Part shown: piece by piece, positions 1-7,787 of the stretch
How the letters are laid out: every line of letters starts with the position of its first letter
Numbering within the stretch: the stretch's first letter is position 1
Assembly (NCBI RefSeq): GCF_030699305.1
Contig: NZ_JAUYNB010000013.1
Location: 1-64,000 of the forward strand
From: Novosphingobium sp.
GTDB lineage: Bacteria; Pseudomonadota; Alphaproteobacteria; Sphingomonadales; Sphingomonadaceae
Direction: 5' to 3'
Length of the DNA stretch: 64,000 nucleotides
The notes under the pieces: generated by a model
Databases searched by the model: none
Seen by the model: the letters and a program-made list of their open reading frames with translations, nothing else
Told to the model about the DNA's origin: nothing
Made by a program: the position numbers and the translations under genes

Positions 1-38
1 GTGCCGATCCGGCGGTGGGGGTGGTAATCCGGCCCTAA
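1..38 (+). CDS. 3' end of a second DUF2855-family gene (partial)
   Basis: The last codons before the TAA at 36-38 read DPAVGVVIRP, preceded by Ala. This is identical to the C-terminus of the complete DUF2855 gene on the other strand (stop at 126-128). The match continues in the same frame to the window edge. I infer a paralogous, convergently oriented copy whose body lies to the left of the window. Only about 12 codons are visible, so a fold-back assembly artefact or a short duplicated 3' end cannot be excluded. The four mismatches between the arms argue for genuine old duplicated DNA. Confidence 0.55.
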   Translation, partial: ADPAVGVVIRP

Positions 39-163
39 TAAATTCCAACCGTTCGTGTCGAGCCATGTCGAGACACGCCCGCGCCCCGTGTCTCGACTTC
101 GCTCGACACGAACGGTTGGAATTTGTTAGGGCCGGATTACCACCCCGACCGCCGGATCGGCAC
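1..163. repeat. Large inverted repeat joining two convergent gene ends
   Basis: Bases 1-76 pair with 88-163 around a centre at position 82, with four mismatches (17/147, 39/125, 64/100, 66/98). The outer part of each arm is coding: the DUF2855 3' ends, with both stop codons at mirror positions 36-38 and 126-128. The inner part is a sphingomonad-type palindrome (TTCGTGTCGAGC and its complement) that recurs at 41258-41329. The right arm ends where the window begins on the left, so the full palindrome may be longer. Confidence 0.9.
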
Positions 164-1202
164 TGCCATCCGCTGCCGCAGCAAACGCAGTCACCGCCGC
201 GTCCAGACCGGCGCGTTCATCCACCCGCACGGCATCGCTGGCATAGCTCAGGAACTGTTTCCAGCTGGCCGCGACTTCGGCGCCGAACGCCTTGGGGCCA
301 ATCTGCTGGATCATCGCCACCGCGTGATCCGGCGCGAAGAACAGCGTGGGCGCTGGCCCCGGCAGCGGCGCACCGGCCTGCCCGAAGCCCGCGCCAACAT
401 GCGTTGCCCCGACCGTGCAGGAATATTTGAGCGCATCGCCCAGCGTTTCATGGACGCTGCGCAGGACGGCTGTATTGCCCGCGAAATCGACCGAAACGCT
501 GGCCACCGGCGGCAGGGTTCCGATCGCGTCATAGGCCAGCACCGCGTCAAAGAACCCGCTCGCCAGCACAAACCCGACGTTGCCCGCCGAGGTCAGCCCG
601 ATCCGCCGGACCTGCGGGGACCGTTCGCGCGCCACGCTGGCCAGTGCCATCGCGGTCTTGGATGAGGCGCTGGTCACCACCATGGCTTCGGCCCCGAACC
701 AGTTGGCGCGGCGGAACATCCCTTCGATCAGGAACCCGGTCTTGAACAGCGGCCCAAAGATCATCCGTTCCGCTTCGCGCGCGGGATCGTGTTCGGGATC
801 GGCGGCAAGACGCGAATACTGGTTGTAGATCGGGCTCATCGGCTGGCGATGCGCCGCGCCATCGCTGAACCCGCCCGTCGTGACGCCGACCGGCTGCACA
901 TCCAGATGCGTGCCCATCGGCAGATAGCCATAGACCCGCTCACCCACGGCAATGTCGGGATGGTTCGATGCCTCGACCACGGCGTGCCCCCACATCGGCA
1001 CCACGCCCCATTCGCCCTCGCCCGGAAAGAAGTTCCAGTATCCGAAGGCGTCACCGACCACGGCATACGTCACATTGTTGGCGGTGACCGAAAAGCTCTC
1101 GATCCGCAGCCGGACCGCGCCCTCGGCCAGCGGCGGCAAGGTTTGTTCGACAACCCGCGTTCTGGTGATCTGACCCCGGACAACCTGGACGGTCTGGCTC
1201 AT
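126..1202 (-). CDS. DUF2855 family protein
   Basis: A 358-residue protein recognised as DUF2855, an uncharacterised family related to medium-chain dehydrogenase/reductase folds. The N-terminal half carries a GroES-like segment (VVPMWGHAVVEASNHPDIAVGERVYGYLP). The middle has a stretch with MVVTSASSKTAMALA at about residues 173-187, where a Rossmann-like region is expected. The reaction is unknown. The start has a ribosome-binding site, GGGAGAG, five bases upstream. It lies downstream of dnaN on the same strand but is separated from it by a hairpin, so it is probably a separate unit. Its C-terminus lies in the 163-bp palindrome with a mirrored paralogue end. Confidence 0.85.
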   Translation of the reverse strand: MSQTVQVVRGQITRTRVVEQTLPPLAEGAVRLRIESFSVTANNVTYAVVGDAFGYWNFFPGEGEWGVVPMWGHAVVEASNHPDIAVGERVYGYLPMGTHLDVQPVGVTTGGFSDGAAHRQPMSPIYNQYSRLAADPEHDPAREAERMIFGPLFKTGFLIEGMFRRANWFGAEAMVVTSASSKTAMALASVARERSPQVRRIGLTSAGNVGFVLASGFFDAVLAYDAIGTLPPVASVSVDFAGNTAVLRSVHETLGDALKYSCTVGATHVGAGFGQAGAPLPGPAPTLFFAPDHAVAMIQQIGPKAFGAEVAASWKQFLSYASDAVRVDERAGLDAAVTAFAAAADGSADPAVGVVIRP

Positions 1203-1221
1203 TGTACTCTCCCAAAACGCA

Positions 1222-1250
1222 AATGGGCGCCCCGATCCGGAGCGCCCATT
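1222..1250 (-). terminator. Hairpin downstream of dnaN
   Basis: AATGGGCGC (1222-1230) pairs with GCGCCCATT (1242-1250) across an 11-base loop. On the minus strand it lies 22 bases after the dnaN stop and is followed by a T-rich stretch (TTGCGTTTT). It probably terminates dnaN before the DUF2855 gene. Confidence 0.6.
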
Positions 1251-1271
1251 GAAACAAGCGGTTACCGTGCC

Positions 1272-2390
1272 CTAAACCCGCATCGGCATCAGCACGTAAA
1301 GTGCCGGGCTTTTCTCATCCTGCCGGATCAGCGTCGGCGCACCGGCGTCGGCGAGGTGGAGTTCCACCGTATCGCCCTCGATCTGGCCGAGGATGTCCTT
1401 GAGGTAGTTGGCGTTGAAGCCGATCTCAAACCCGGTTGAACGATAGTCTGCCGGAAGCTCTTCCGCCGCTGTGCCGTTGTCGGGCGAGGTGACCGACAGC
1501 GTCACCCGGTCGGTTTCCAGCGCCATCTTGACCGCGCGGGTCTTTTCCGTGGCGATTGTCGCCACGCGGTCCACGCCCTGATAGAAGCTCTTGGGATCAA
1601 GCCGCAGCAGCTTGTCGTTCCCGGTCGGGATCACGCGGGTGTAATCGGGGAACGTGCCGTCGATCAGCTTGCTGGTCAGCACCACGCCGTGTTCGCCGCC
1701 CAGCGTGAAGCGGATCTTGCTGGCCGACAGGTCCACCAGCACGTTGGTATCCAGCGCTTCTTCGAGCAGCTTGCGCAGTTCGGCGACGCATTTGCGCGGC
1801 ACGATCACATCCGGCATGCCTTCTGCGCCGTCCGGGCGGGGAATCGTATAGCGCGCCAGCCGGTGACCGTCGGTTGCCGCCGCCTTCAGTTCCTCGTCCG
1901 AGACGTGGATGAAGATGCCGTTGAGGTAATACCGCGTTTCTTCGGTGCTGATCGCGAACCGGGTGCGGTCGATCAATTGCGCCAGCGTGGTGGCGGACAA
2001 TTCAAAGCTGGTCGGCAGATCGCCCTCGACGATCATCGGGAAGTCATCGCGCGGCAGGGTCGGCAGCGAGAAGCGGCTGCGCCCGGCCTTCACCGTCATG
2101 CGGTTGTCGGCGGTTTCCAGGCTGACCTGGCTGCCATCGGGCAGTTTGCGGGCGATGTCGAACAACAGGTGGGCGGACACGGTGATCGCGCCAGCGCCTT
2201 CGACCGAAACCGCGTTCATGGTTTCGACCACTTGAAGGTCAAGGTCGGTCGCCATCACCCGCACCGTTCCGTCAGCCGCAGCCTCGATCAGCACGTTGGA
2301 CAGGATCGGGATGGTATTGCGGCGCTCAACCACGGACTGCACGTGCGACAGGCACTTCAGCAGCGTTGCGCGTTCGATGGTGGCCTTCAT
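1272..2390 (-). CDS. dnaN: DNA polymerase III subunit beta (sliding clamp)
   Basis: The 372-residue protein matches the bacterial beta clamp along its full length (usual length 366-375). It begins MKATIERATLLKCLSHVQSV, contains the family segments NTIPILSNVLIE and RDDFP, and ends YVLMPMRV. The clamp is a ring-shaped dimer of three repeated domains that tethers polymerase III and other replication and repair proteins to DNA. dnaA and recF are not adjacent here, as is usual in sphingomonads. A GGGGGA stretch lies about 18 bases upstream of the ATG and is not an ideal ribosome-binding site. A hairpin follows the gene at 1222-1250. Confidence 0.97.
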   Translation of the reverse strand: MKATIERATLLKCLSHVQSVVERRNTIPILSNVLIEAAADGTVRVMATDLDLQVVETMNAVSVEGAGAITVSAHLLFDIARKLPDGSQVSLETADNRMTVKAGRSRFSLPTLPRDDFPMIVEGDLPTSFELSATTLAQLIDRTRFAISTEETRYYLNGIFIHVSDEELKAAATDGHRLARYTIPRPDGAEGMPDVIVPRKCVAELRKLLEEALDTNVLVDLSASKIRFTLGGEHGVVLTSKLIDGTFPDYTRVIPTGNDKLLRLDPKSFYQGVDRVATIATEKTRAVKMALETDRVTLSVTSPDNGTAAEELPADYRSTGFEIGFNANYLKDILGQIEGDTVELHLADAGAPTLIRQDEKSPALYVLMPMRV

Positions 2391-2546
2391 GGTCTGCTCG
2401 TGTCCCCCTGGGGCGTGTGTGGCGGATTCGCGGGCGGAATCGCCAATTACGCGGACAATAATCGCACTATCTTCCTTACCGCAAGCCGTCCGGGCGGCAA
2501 GGCTGGAGCGCTTCCGGCCCTGCGAATCTGGGGATAAATGCGGGGG

Positions 2547-3110
2547 CTAATGGCCCCCGGCGGCGGGAACCGGCGCGTTCAGCTGCTTCTCCAGCTGAAA
2601 CACCCGCGACGTCAGCGGCAGATACCCGCCGACCACGGGCCAGATTGCCTCGTCCACCTGCTCGACTTTGACCCCACTTTTGGCCAGCGCTTCCAGCAGC
2701 CGCTCGACTTGTTCATCGGTCAGGTCGGTGATGTCCGGGTTGCCCCGCCCCGGCCCCAGATCGAAGGTCTGATCGAGCAGGGCGGGACGCAGTCCGGCAG
2801 TGGTGATCCGGCGCACAAACCCGGCACGGATGGCCGATAGCCGGGCATAATCGTAGTAGGCTTCCTGCTGCGCTGCCGGAACCTTCAACTGCTTCATGCA
2901 CTGCGCCGCGGCAACATCGATGCTGGCAGTCTGCTGCTCCAGTTCATTTTCCTTGCGGTTGTCGTCCAGAATCAGAACGGACAGCCGGTGCGCCAGATCC
3001 GGACTGACGGCCTTGGCAGGACAATCAAGCTGCTGGCGGGTCAGCGCCTGCGCGGGTGTGGCGACTGACAGCACGGCGGTGGCAACGAAGGCAGCGGAAA
3101 TCAGGCGCAT
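2547..3110 (-). CDS. Hypothetical secreted protein
   Basis: The frame opens further upstream, but the likely start is the ATG at 3108-3110. It has GGAG about nine bases upstream and removes the overlap with fabG. The resulting 187-residue protein begins MRLISAAFVATAVLSVATPAQA, a clear Sec signal peptide with predicted cleavage after AQA. The mature part has two cysteines (in LDCPAKA and AAQCMKQL) and is mostly helical in character. I do not recognise a family. It is co-oriented with fabG, with 64 bases between the fabG stop and this start, so it may be co-transcribed. Confidence 0.7.
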   Translation of the reverse strand: MRLISAAFVATAVLSVATPAQALTRQQLDCPAKAVSPDLAHRLSVLILDDNRKENELEQQTASIDVAAAQCMKQLKVPAAQQEAYYDYARLSAIRAGFVRRITTAGLRPALLDQTFDLGPGRGNPDITDLTDEQVERLLEALAKSGVKVEQVDEAIWPVVGGYLPLTSRVFQLEKQLNAPVPAAGGH

Positions 3111-3174
3111 TTCGAACATTCTCCGGATTGACAGGACCAGCCTAGCATCAGCGCTTGCCTTCCGGGTTGCACAA

Positions 3175-3939
3175 TTACGACAGCATCGCCATTCCGCCAT
3201 TCACGTGCAGCGTCTGCCCGGTCATGTACCCGGCTTCACGGCTGGCAAGATAGGCGACCGCCGCGCCGATATCCTCGCCCTCACCCATCCGGCCCATCGG
3301 GATCCGGGCGTTGAGCGCGTCTTTCTGGGCATCGGGCAGCACTTGGGTCATCGCGGTGCGGATGAAGCCGGGGGCCACGCAGTTCACGGTCACGTTGCGG
3401 CTGGCCAGTTCCTGCCCGAGCGATTTCGACATCCCGACCAGGCCCGCCTTGGCGGCGGCATAGTTGATCTGCCCCGGATTGCCGGTTGCCCCGACCACGC
3501 TGGTGATCGTGATGATCCGCCCGAACCGGGCCTTCATCATCGGCTTGGTCGCGGCGCGCATCAGGCGGAAGGCGGCTTCAAGATTGATCTTGATGACCTG
3601 GTCCCACTCCTCGTCCTTCATCCGCATCGTCAGGTTGTCACGCGTGATCCCGGCGTTGTTCACCAGAATGTCGATCTTGCCGAGCGTGTCGACCGTGGCG
3701 GGCACGAGGTGTTCGACCTGTTCGGTGTTCGACAGATCGCACGTGATCTCGACATGGTCGTGACCATACGTATCGTTCAGCTCCTCGCGGAACGCGCGCA
3801 GCTTGGCCGGATTGGTGCCCGACAGCGCCAGCCGCGCACCCTGCCGTGCGAGCGCATGACTGATCGCAGAGCCAATCCCCCCAGCCGCGCCGGTCACAAG
3901 GGCGGTCATTCCGGTAAGGTCGAACATACGGTTTTCCAT
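3175..3939 (-). CDS. fabG: 3-oxoacyl-[acyl-carrier-protein] reductase
   Basis: A 254-residue short-chain dehydrogenase with all FabG landmarks: the NADPH-binding TGAAGGIG at about 16-23, NNAG at 94-97, catalytic Ser147, Tyr160 and Lys164 (YAAAK), and the C-terminal HVNGGMAM. FabG reduces 3-ketoacyl-ACP in each elongation cycle of type II fatty-acid synthesis. fabD lies upstream on the same strand, as in the canonical fabD-fabG order, but a GxxExxY cassette sits between them. A second start is possible four codons in (MFDLTG). The first ATG has GGAG about 11 bases upstream. Confidence 0.95.
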   Translation of the reverse strand: MENRMFDLTGMTALVTGAAGGIGSAISHALARQGARLALSGTNPAKLRAFREELNDTYGHDHVEITCDLSNTEQVEHLVPATVDTLGKIDILVNNAGITRDNLTMRMKDEEWDQVIKINLEAAFRLMRAATKPMMKARFGRIITITSVVGATGNPGQINYAAAKAGLVGMSKSLGQELASRNVTVNCVAPGFIRTAMTQVLPDAQKDALNARIPMGRMGEGEDIGAAVAYLASREAGYMTGQTLHVNGGMAMLS

Positions 3940-3961
3940 TGAACTGAACTCCAGAAATTTG

Positions 3962-4424
3962 GTTCGCGCAGAGGCCGCAGAGAACGCGGATACTATGCGC
4001 CGGGACGATAGTCATTGACCAGACGGCGAATGCCCTCCTTCATCGTCAGGCCAGAAAAATTCAGAAGCAGCCCAACCGGCTGCTTCATCAAACGCAAATA
4101 GGTAAGCAACTGCTTGGCATGCACCTTGGTAAGCTGTTCTACCGCTTTGATTTCGAGGATCAGCGTCCCCTCAATCAGCAGATCAACGCGAAAAGCCCCC
4201 TCGATTTGCAGTCCGTCATATTCAATGTTCACGGCAACTTGCCGCTTAACCTGATAACCCCGCCGCGCCAGCGTAGCTGCCAACACAGCCTCGTAGACAC
4301 TTTCAAGCAAGCCAGGACCAAGTTCCCGGTGAATCCGGATTGCCTCTGCCACGACGTTCGAAGTCACATCATTGATATCCTGCAAGCAAACCCTCTCTGC
4401 GCTCTCTGCGGGCTCTGCGCGAAC
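3962..4424 (-). mobile_element. Inverted-repeat-flanked GxxExxY cassette inside the fab operon
   Basis: Left arm 3962-3987 (GTTCGCGCAGAGGCCGCAGA...) and right arm 4399-4424 are inverted copies, 24 of 26 bases identical, with weaker similarity continuing a few bases outward. Between them lies only the GxxExxY gene: its start is 13 bases inside the right arm and its stop five bases inside the left arm. The unit is 463 bp, points the same way as fabD and fabG, and leaves both intact. I see no transposase and no clear target-site duplication. Calling it mobile is inference from the repeat boundaries and the interruption of a conserved gene pair. Confidence 0.5.
3993..4385 (-). CDS. GxxExxY family protein (PD-(D/E)XK nuclease-like)
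   Basis: A 130-residue protein that carries the family's name motif GLLESVY at 25-31 and a PD-(D/E)XK-type core: Asp68 in FRVDLLIEG, then Glu78 and Lys80 in LILEIKA. Length and pattern fit the GxxExxY family, which has a restriction-endonuclease-like fold but no established biological role. It sits in an inverted-repeat cassette between fabD and fabG, in the same direction, so it is probably expressed from the fab promoter. Nothing in the protein suggests a role in lipid synthesis. A structural or nuclease role is equally unproven. Confidence 0.85.
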   Translation of the reverse strand: MQDINDVTSNVVAEAIRIHRELGPGLLESVYEAVLAATLARRGYQVKRQVAVNIEYDGLQIEGAFRVDLLIEGTLILEIKAVEQLTKVHAKQLLTYLRLMKQPVGLLLNFSGLTMKEGIRRLVNDYRPGA

Positions 4425-4428
4425 CCAA

Positions 4429-5364
4429 TTACAACCCCGCCAGCAAAGCCTCGATATCCGCCATGCCGATCACGCTGGTTACCTGGACATCGCTGACACA
4501 GCGCCCGATCATCGGACCGAGCACCTTGCCGCCGAATTCGACGAACTGATCCACCCCGGCCGCCTGCATCGCGATCACGCTTTCGCGCCAGCGCACCCGG
4601 CCGCAGACTTGTTCGACCAGCAGGCGCTGGACCTCAGCCGGGTCGCTCACCACGGCCGCGGTAACATTGGCGAACAGCGGCACGCGCAGCGCCGAGGGCG
4701 GCGTCAGGCCCAGTGCTTGCGCCATGGCATCGGCGGCTGGCTGCATCAGCGGGCAATGGAACGGGGCCGACACCGGCAGCGCCACGCCGCGCTTGATCCC
4801 GTGTTCCTTGACCAGCGCAATCGCGCGCTCGATCGCGCCGGTGTGGCCCGACAGCACGACCTGCCCCGGATCGTTGTCGTTGGCGACGGTGCAAACCTCG
4901 CCTTCAGCAGCGGCATCGGCCAGCGCCTGCGCCTTGTCGATATCCGCTCCGAGCAGTGCGCACATCGCGCCCACGCCCACCGGCACGGCGGCCTGCATCG
5001 CCTGCCCGCGCAGTTTCAGCAGGCGGGCGGTGTCGGCCAGCGTAAACGCGCCCGCCGCACAGAGCGCGGTGTATTCGCCGAGGCTGTGGCCCGCGACGAA
5101 ATCGCACTTGTCGGCCAGCGAAATGCCGCCTTCCTGTTCCAGCACCCGCAGCACGGCGATCGCGCTCGCCATGATCGCGGGCTGGGCATTTTCGGTGAGC
5201 AGCAGCGCATCGTCCGGCCCGTCGCGCATGATCGCGAACAGTTTCTGGCCGAGCGCATCGTCCACTTCCTCAAACACCGCGCGGGCGGCGGCGCTGGCAG
5301 CGGCCAGTTCCACGCCCATGCCAACCTTCTGGCTGCCCTGCCCCGGAAACACGAATGCGCGCAT
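4429..5364 (-). CDS. fabD: Malonyl-CoA:ACP transacylase
   Basis: The 311-residue protein begins MRAFVFPGQGSQKVGMG, the family N-terminus. It has the nucleophile motif GHSLGEYTA with Ser94 and a downstream SAPFHCPLM segment that supplies the catalytic histidine. FabD loads malonyl groups from CoA onto acyl carrier protein to feed fatty-acid elongation. Length is normal (about 310). It is the first gene of a minus-strand unit followed by the GxxExxY cassette and fabG. The LD-carboxypeptidase gene upstream is on the same strand with 48 bases between. Confidence 0.96.
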   Translation of the reverse strand: MRAFVFPGQGSQKVGMGVELAAASAAARAVFEEVDDALGQKLFAIMRDGPDDALLLTENAQPAIMASAIAVLRVLEQEGGISLADKCDFVAGHSLGEYTALCAAGAFTLADTARLLKLRGQAMQAAVPVGVGAMCALLGADIDKAQALADAAAEGEVCTVANDNDPGQVVLSGHTGAIERAIALVKEHGIKRGVALPVSAPFHCPLMQPAADAMAQALGLTPPSALRVPLFANVTAAVVSDPAEVQRLLVEQVCGRVRWRESVIAMQAAGVDQFVEFGGKVLGPMIGRCVSDVQVTSVIGMADIEALLAGL

Positions 5365-5377
5365 ATATTTTACTCCA

Positions 5378-5404
5378 AACCCAAGATTGGAAACCCAAGA
5401 TTGG
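5378..5404. repeat. 14-bp tandem duplication upstream of fabD
   Basis: AACCCAAGATTGGA at 5378-5391 is followed directly by AACCCAAGATTGG at 5392-5404. The repeat lies in the 48-bp gap between the LD-carboxypeptidase stop and the fabD start. It is probably a simple slippage duplication and no function is evident. Confidence 0.7.
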
Positions 5405-5412
5405 CCGGGCGA

Positions 5413-6237
5413 TTATTGCGCCGCGCCGCGCCCGGCAAGCCCGAACGGCACGATTCTGTTGGCAACGTCATGCCCGATATCGGCTTCCCCCAGAAACGGG
5501 ATGGCATGGCGCGCGCACCAGTGGCGGGCGATTTCGTCTGCCGTGGCGCCAAACGGACGGTCGTTTTCCGGCACCTCGCTGATCCGGCCCAGCCGCAGTC
5601 CGGCGATCCCGCCAAGGTGGGCAGTCAGGTGAAAGAACAGGCGGTCGACCGCGTAAAGATACTCGCTGACTTCCTCGACCATTACCACGTGCCCGGCCAG
5701 CCCCGGCATCAGCGGAGTCCCGCACAGCATCGCCAGCGTCATCAGGTTGAAGGCCGCCGCCGGGTGTTCGTCCAGCGCAGGCTCCAGCCCCGCGCGGTCC
5801 CCCGCCAGATAGCCCAGCGTGCGCCGCACCGCGTCCTCCCCGCCCGCGCGGCGGATATCGCCGGGCATCGGCGCATGGACCGGCTGGCCGATCCGCGCCC
5901 GGTAGAGGCCGCCCAGCAGCGTTCCGGCATCGGAATAGCCCAGAAACAGCTTGTCCTGCGCGCCGTGTTTGAACTGCGCCAGCGCATCTTGCGCCACCCG
6001 CACCGCGCCATAGCCGCCGCGCGCGAACCACACCGCATCGAAGCCGGGGTCGTTGGCGCATTCCACCAGCGCGGCGCAGCGCAGATCGTCCGGTCCGGCG
6101 AAATGGCCATCCACCGCGAAACATTGCGGGTGAAAGTGCAGCTCCACGCCGGGAAACTCAGCCGCCAGCGCCAGCACGCGGGCGGCGTCTTCCTCGGCAA
6201 AGGGCGTGGACGGGGCGCAGATGGCAACGCGGATCAT
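5413..6237 (-). CDS. LD-carboxypeptidase (peptidase family S66)
   Basis: A 274-residue S66-type peptidase. It has the ARGGYGAVR segment at about 72-80, the nucleophile motif GYSD with Ser102, a likely catalytic Glu at 188-189 (MVEEVSE) and His256 (ADIGHD). These match the Ser-Glu-His triad of muramoyl tetrapeptide carboxypeptidase LdcA. LdcA removes the terminal D-Ala from the murein tetrapeptide in the cytoplasm. There is no signal peptide, consistent with a recycling role. It is divergent from a Mur-ligase gene of the Mpl type, which would use its tripeptide product. The family also contains microcin-immunity homologues, so substrate is inferred. Confidence 0.85.
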   Translation of the reverse strand: MIRVAICAPSTPFAEEDAARVLALAAEFPGVELHFHPQCFAVDGHFAGPDDLRCAALVECANDPGFDAVWFARGGYGAVRVAQDALAQFKHGAQDKLFLGYSDAGTLLGGLYRARIGQPVHAPMPGDIRRAGGEDAVRRTLGYLAGDRAGLEPALDEHPAAAFNLMTLAMLCGTPLMPGLAGHVVMVEEVSEYLYAVDRLFFHLTAHLGGIAGLRLGRISEVPENDRPFGATADEIARHWCARHAIPFLGEADIGHDVANRIVPFGLAGRGAAQ

Positions 6238-6362
6238 GGCTTGAGCCTACCCCGCCAGACCACAGCGCGAAAGCGGCGATCCCGCTTTTCCACCGCACAA
6301 AGGCGGCAGTCGGCAGTGAACATGGTTGAGTTGTCGGGATTTGGTGCCTAGCGACAGGCGAC

Positions 6363-7772
6363 ATGACTGACCTCACCGCTCATCCCTGGTTCTTCTGCGG
6401 CATCGGCGGATCGGGCATGCTCCCGCTGGCGCTAATCCTGAAAGGTCAGGGCGCGGTCATTGCCGGGTCAGACCGCAGCCGCGATCAGGGCCGCACGCCG
6501 GAAAAGTTCGCCTGGCTGGAAAGCCTGGGCTTTACGCTGTTTCCACAGGATGGCAGCGGGATCACTTCGGCCAATCAGGTGCTGGTTGCATCCGCCGCGG
6601 TGGAGGACACTGTGCCGGAAATGGTCCGCGCCCGCGAGCTGGGCTGCGCGCGGATGAGCCGCGCCGAATTGCTCTCGCGTCTGTTCAACGCTGCGCCCGT
6701 CCGGATCGCAATTGGCGGCACCAGCGGCAAAAGCACGGTCACCGGGATGGCGGGCTGGATCATGGTGCAGGCCGGGCGCGATCCCACGATCATGAACGGC
6801 GCGGTGATGAAGAACTTCGTCGCCGACGATGCGCCCTTCGCCTCGGCGCGCGTTGGCGCAGGCGAAGTCTTCGTATCCGAAGTCGATGAAAGCGACGGGT
6901 CGATCGCGCTCTACAATCCGACGGTCGCGGTGCTGGGCAACGTCAGCCTCGATCACAAGAGCCTGGAGGAACTGCGCGGCCTGTTCGGCGACTTCCTGTC
7001 GCGCGCCGATGTCGCCGCGATCAATCTGGACGACGGCGAAACCGCCGCGCTCGCCCCGCGCGCGAGGCAGTTAGTGACGTTCGCCATCGCCAGCCCTGAC
7101 GCGATGATCGGCGTGGAGCCGGGTTCCGTAAGCGAGGGGCCGACCGGCCTGACCGCCACCGTGCTGGACCGCCGCGATGGCAGCGCGCACGAACTGGCGC
7201 TGAAAGTTCCGGGGCGGCACAACCTGTTCAACGCCCTCGCCGCGATTGCTGCGTGCAACGCCGCCGGGGTGCCGGTTGGCGCTGCCGTCACCGCGCTTGG
7301 TTCGTTTGACGGGCTGGCGCGCCGGTTCGATATCGTCGGCACGAGCGCGCGGGGCGTGACCGTGATCGACGATTTTGGCCACAACCCCGACAAGGTCGCC
7401 GCCACGCTCGCCACGCTGAAAGCCCATCCCGGCCGGGTCATCGCGTTCTTCCAGCCGCACGGTTACGGCCCGTTGCGGCAGATGGGGCATGAACTGGCCG
7501 AAACCTTTGCCCGCCTGCTGGGGCCGGATGACCTGACCATCCTGTGCGATCCGGTCTATTTCGGCGGCTCGGTGGATCGCAGCGAAGGGAGCGAGCGGAT
7601 CGTCCGCCTGATCCGCGACGCGGGCGGACAGGCCGAATACATCCCGGTGCGCCAGGATTGCGCCGCGCGGATGGCCGAACTGGCATCGCCCGGCGACCGG
7701 ATCGTGGTGATGGGCGCGCGTGACGATACGCTGACGGTGTTCGCGAAGGACTTGCTTGCCCGCCTGGACTGA
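6363..7772 (+). CDS. mpl: Mur ligase, probably UDP-N-acetylmuramate:tripeptide ligase (Mpl-like)
   Basis: A 469-residue Mur ligase. It has the N-terminal UDP-binding GIGGSGMLPLA at 13-23, an ATP-binding loop GGTSGKSTVTG at 118-128, the SEVDESDGS segment, LDHK, and RHNLFNALAAIAA. The C-terminal domain carries DDFGHNPDKVAATL. Mpl joins recovered murein tripeptide to UDP-MurNAc, bypassing MurC, MurD and MurE. The P-loop reads SGKS rather than the usual HGKT. A MurC-like assignment is therefore the alternative. Divergent pairing with an LD-carboxypeptidase, which makes the Mpl substrate, is the main reason for choosing Mpl. Confidence 0.7.
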   Translation: MTDLTAHPWFFCGIGGSGMLPLALILKGQGAVIAGSDRSRDQGRTPEKFAWLESLGFTLFPQDGSGITSANQVLVASAAVEDTVPEMVRARELGCARMSRAELLSRLFNAAPVRIAIGGTSGKSTVTGMAGWIMVQAGRDPTIMNGAVMKNFVADDAPFASARVGAGEVFVSEVDESDGSIALYNPTVAVLGNVSLDHKSLEELRGLFGDFLSRADVAAINLDDGETAALAPRARQLVTFAIASPDAMIGVEPGSVSEGPTGLTATVLDRRDGSAHELALKVPGRHNLFNALAAIAACNAAGVPVGAAVTALGSFDGLARRFDIVGTSARGVTVIDDFGHNPDKVAATLATLKAHPGRVIAFFQPHGYGPLRQMGHELAETFARLLGPDDLTILCDPVYFGGSVDRSEGSERIVRLIRDAGGQAEYIPVRQDCAARMAELASPGDRIVVMGARDDTLTVFAKDLLARLD

Positions 7773-7787
7773 ACGGAAGCGGGGCGC

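Noticed and set aside
3950..4435. Target-site duplication around the GxxExxY cassette
   Set aside because: The bases just outside the arms continue weak inverted similarity and show no direct repeat, so transposon-type insertion cannot be claimed from this.
4372..6351. A 659-codon open frame on the plus strand opposite fabD and the LD-carboxypeptidase
   Set aside because: It is a shadow frame in GC-rich DNA. Its translation is low-complexity and His/Arg/Gln-rich with no family resemblance, while the opposite strand holds two clear enzymes.
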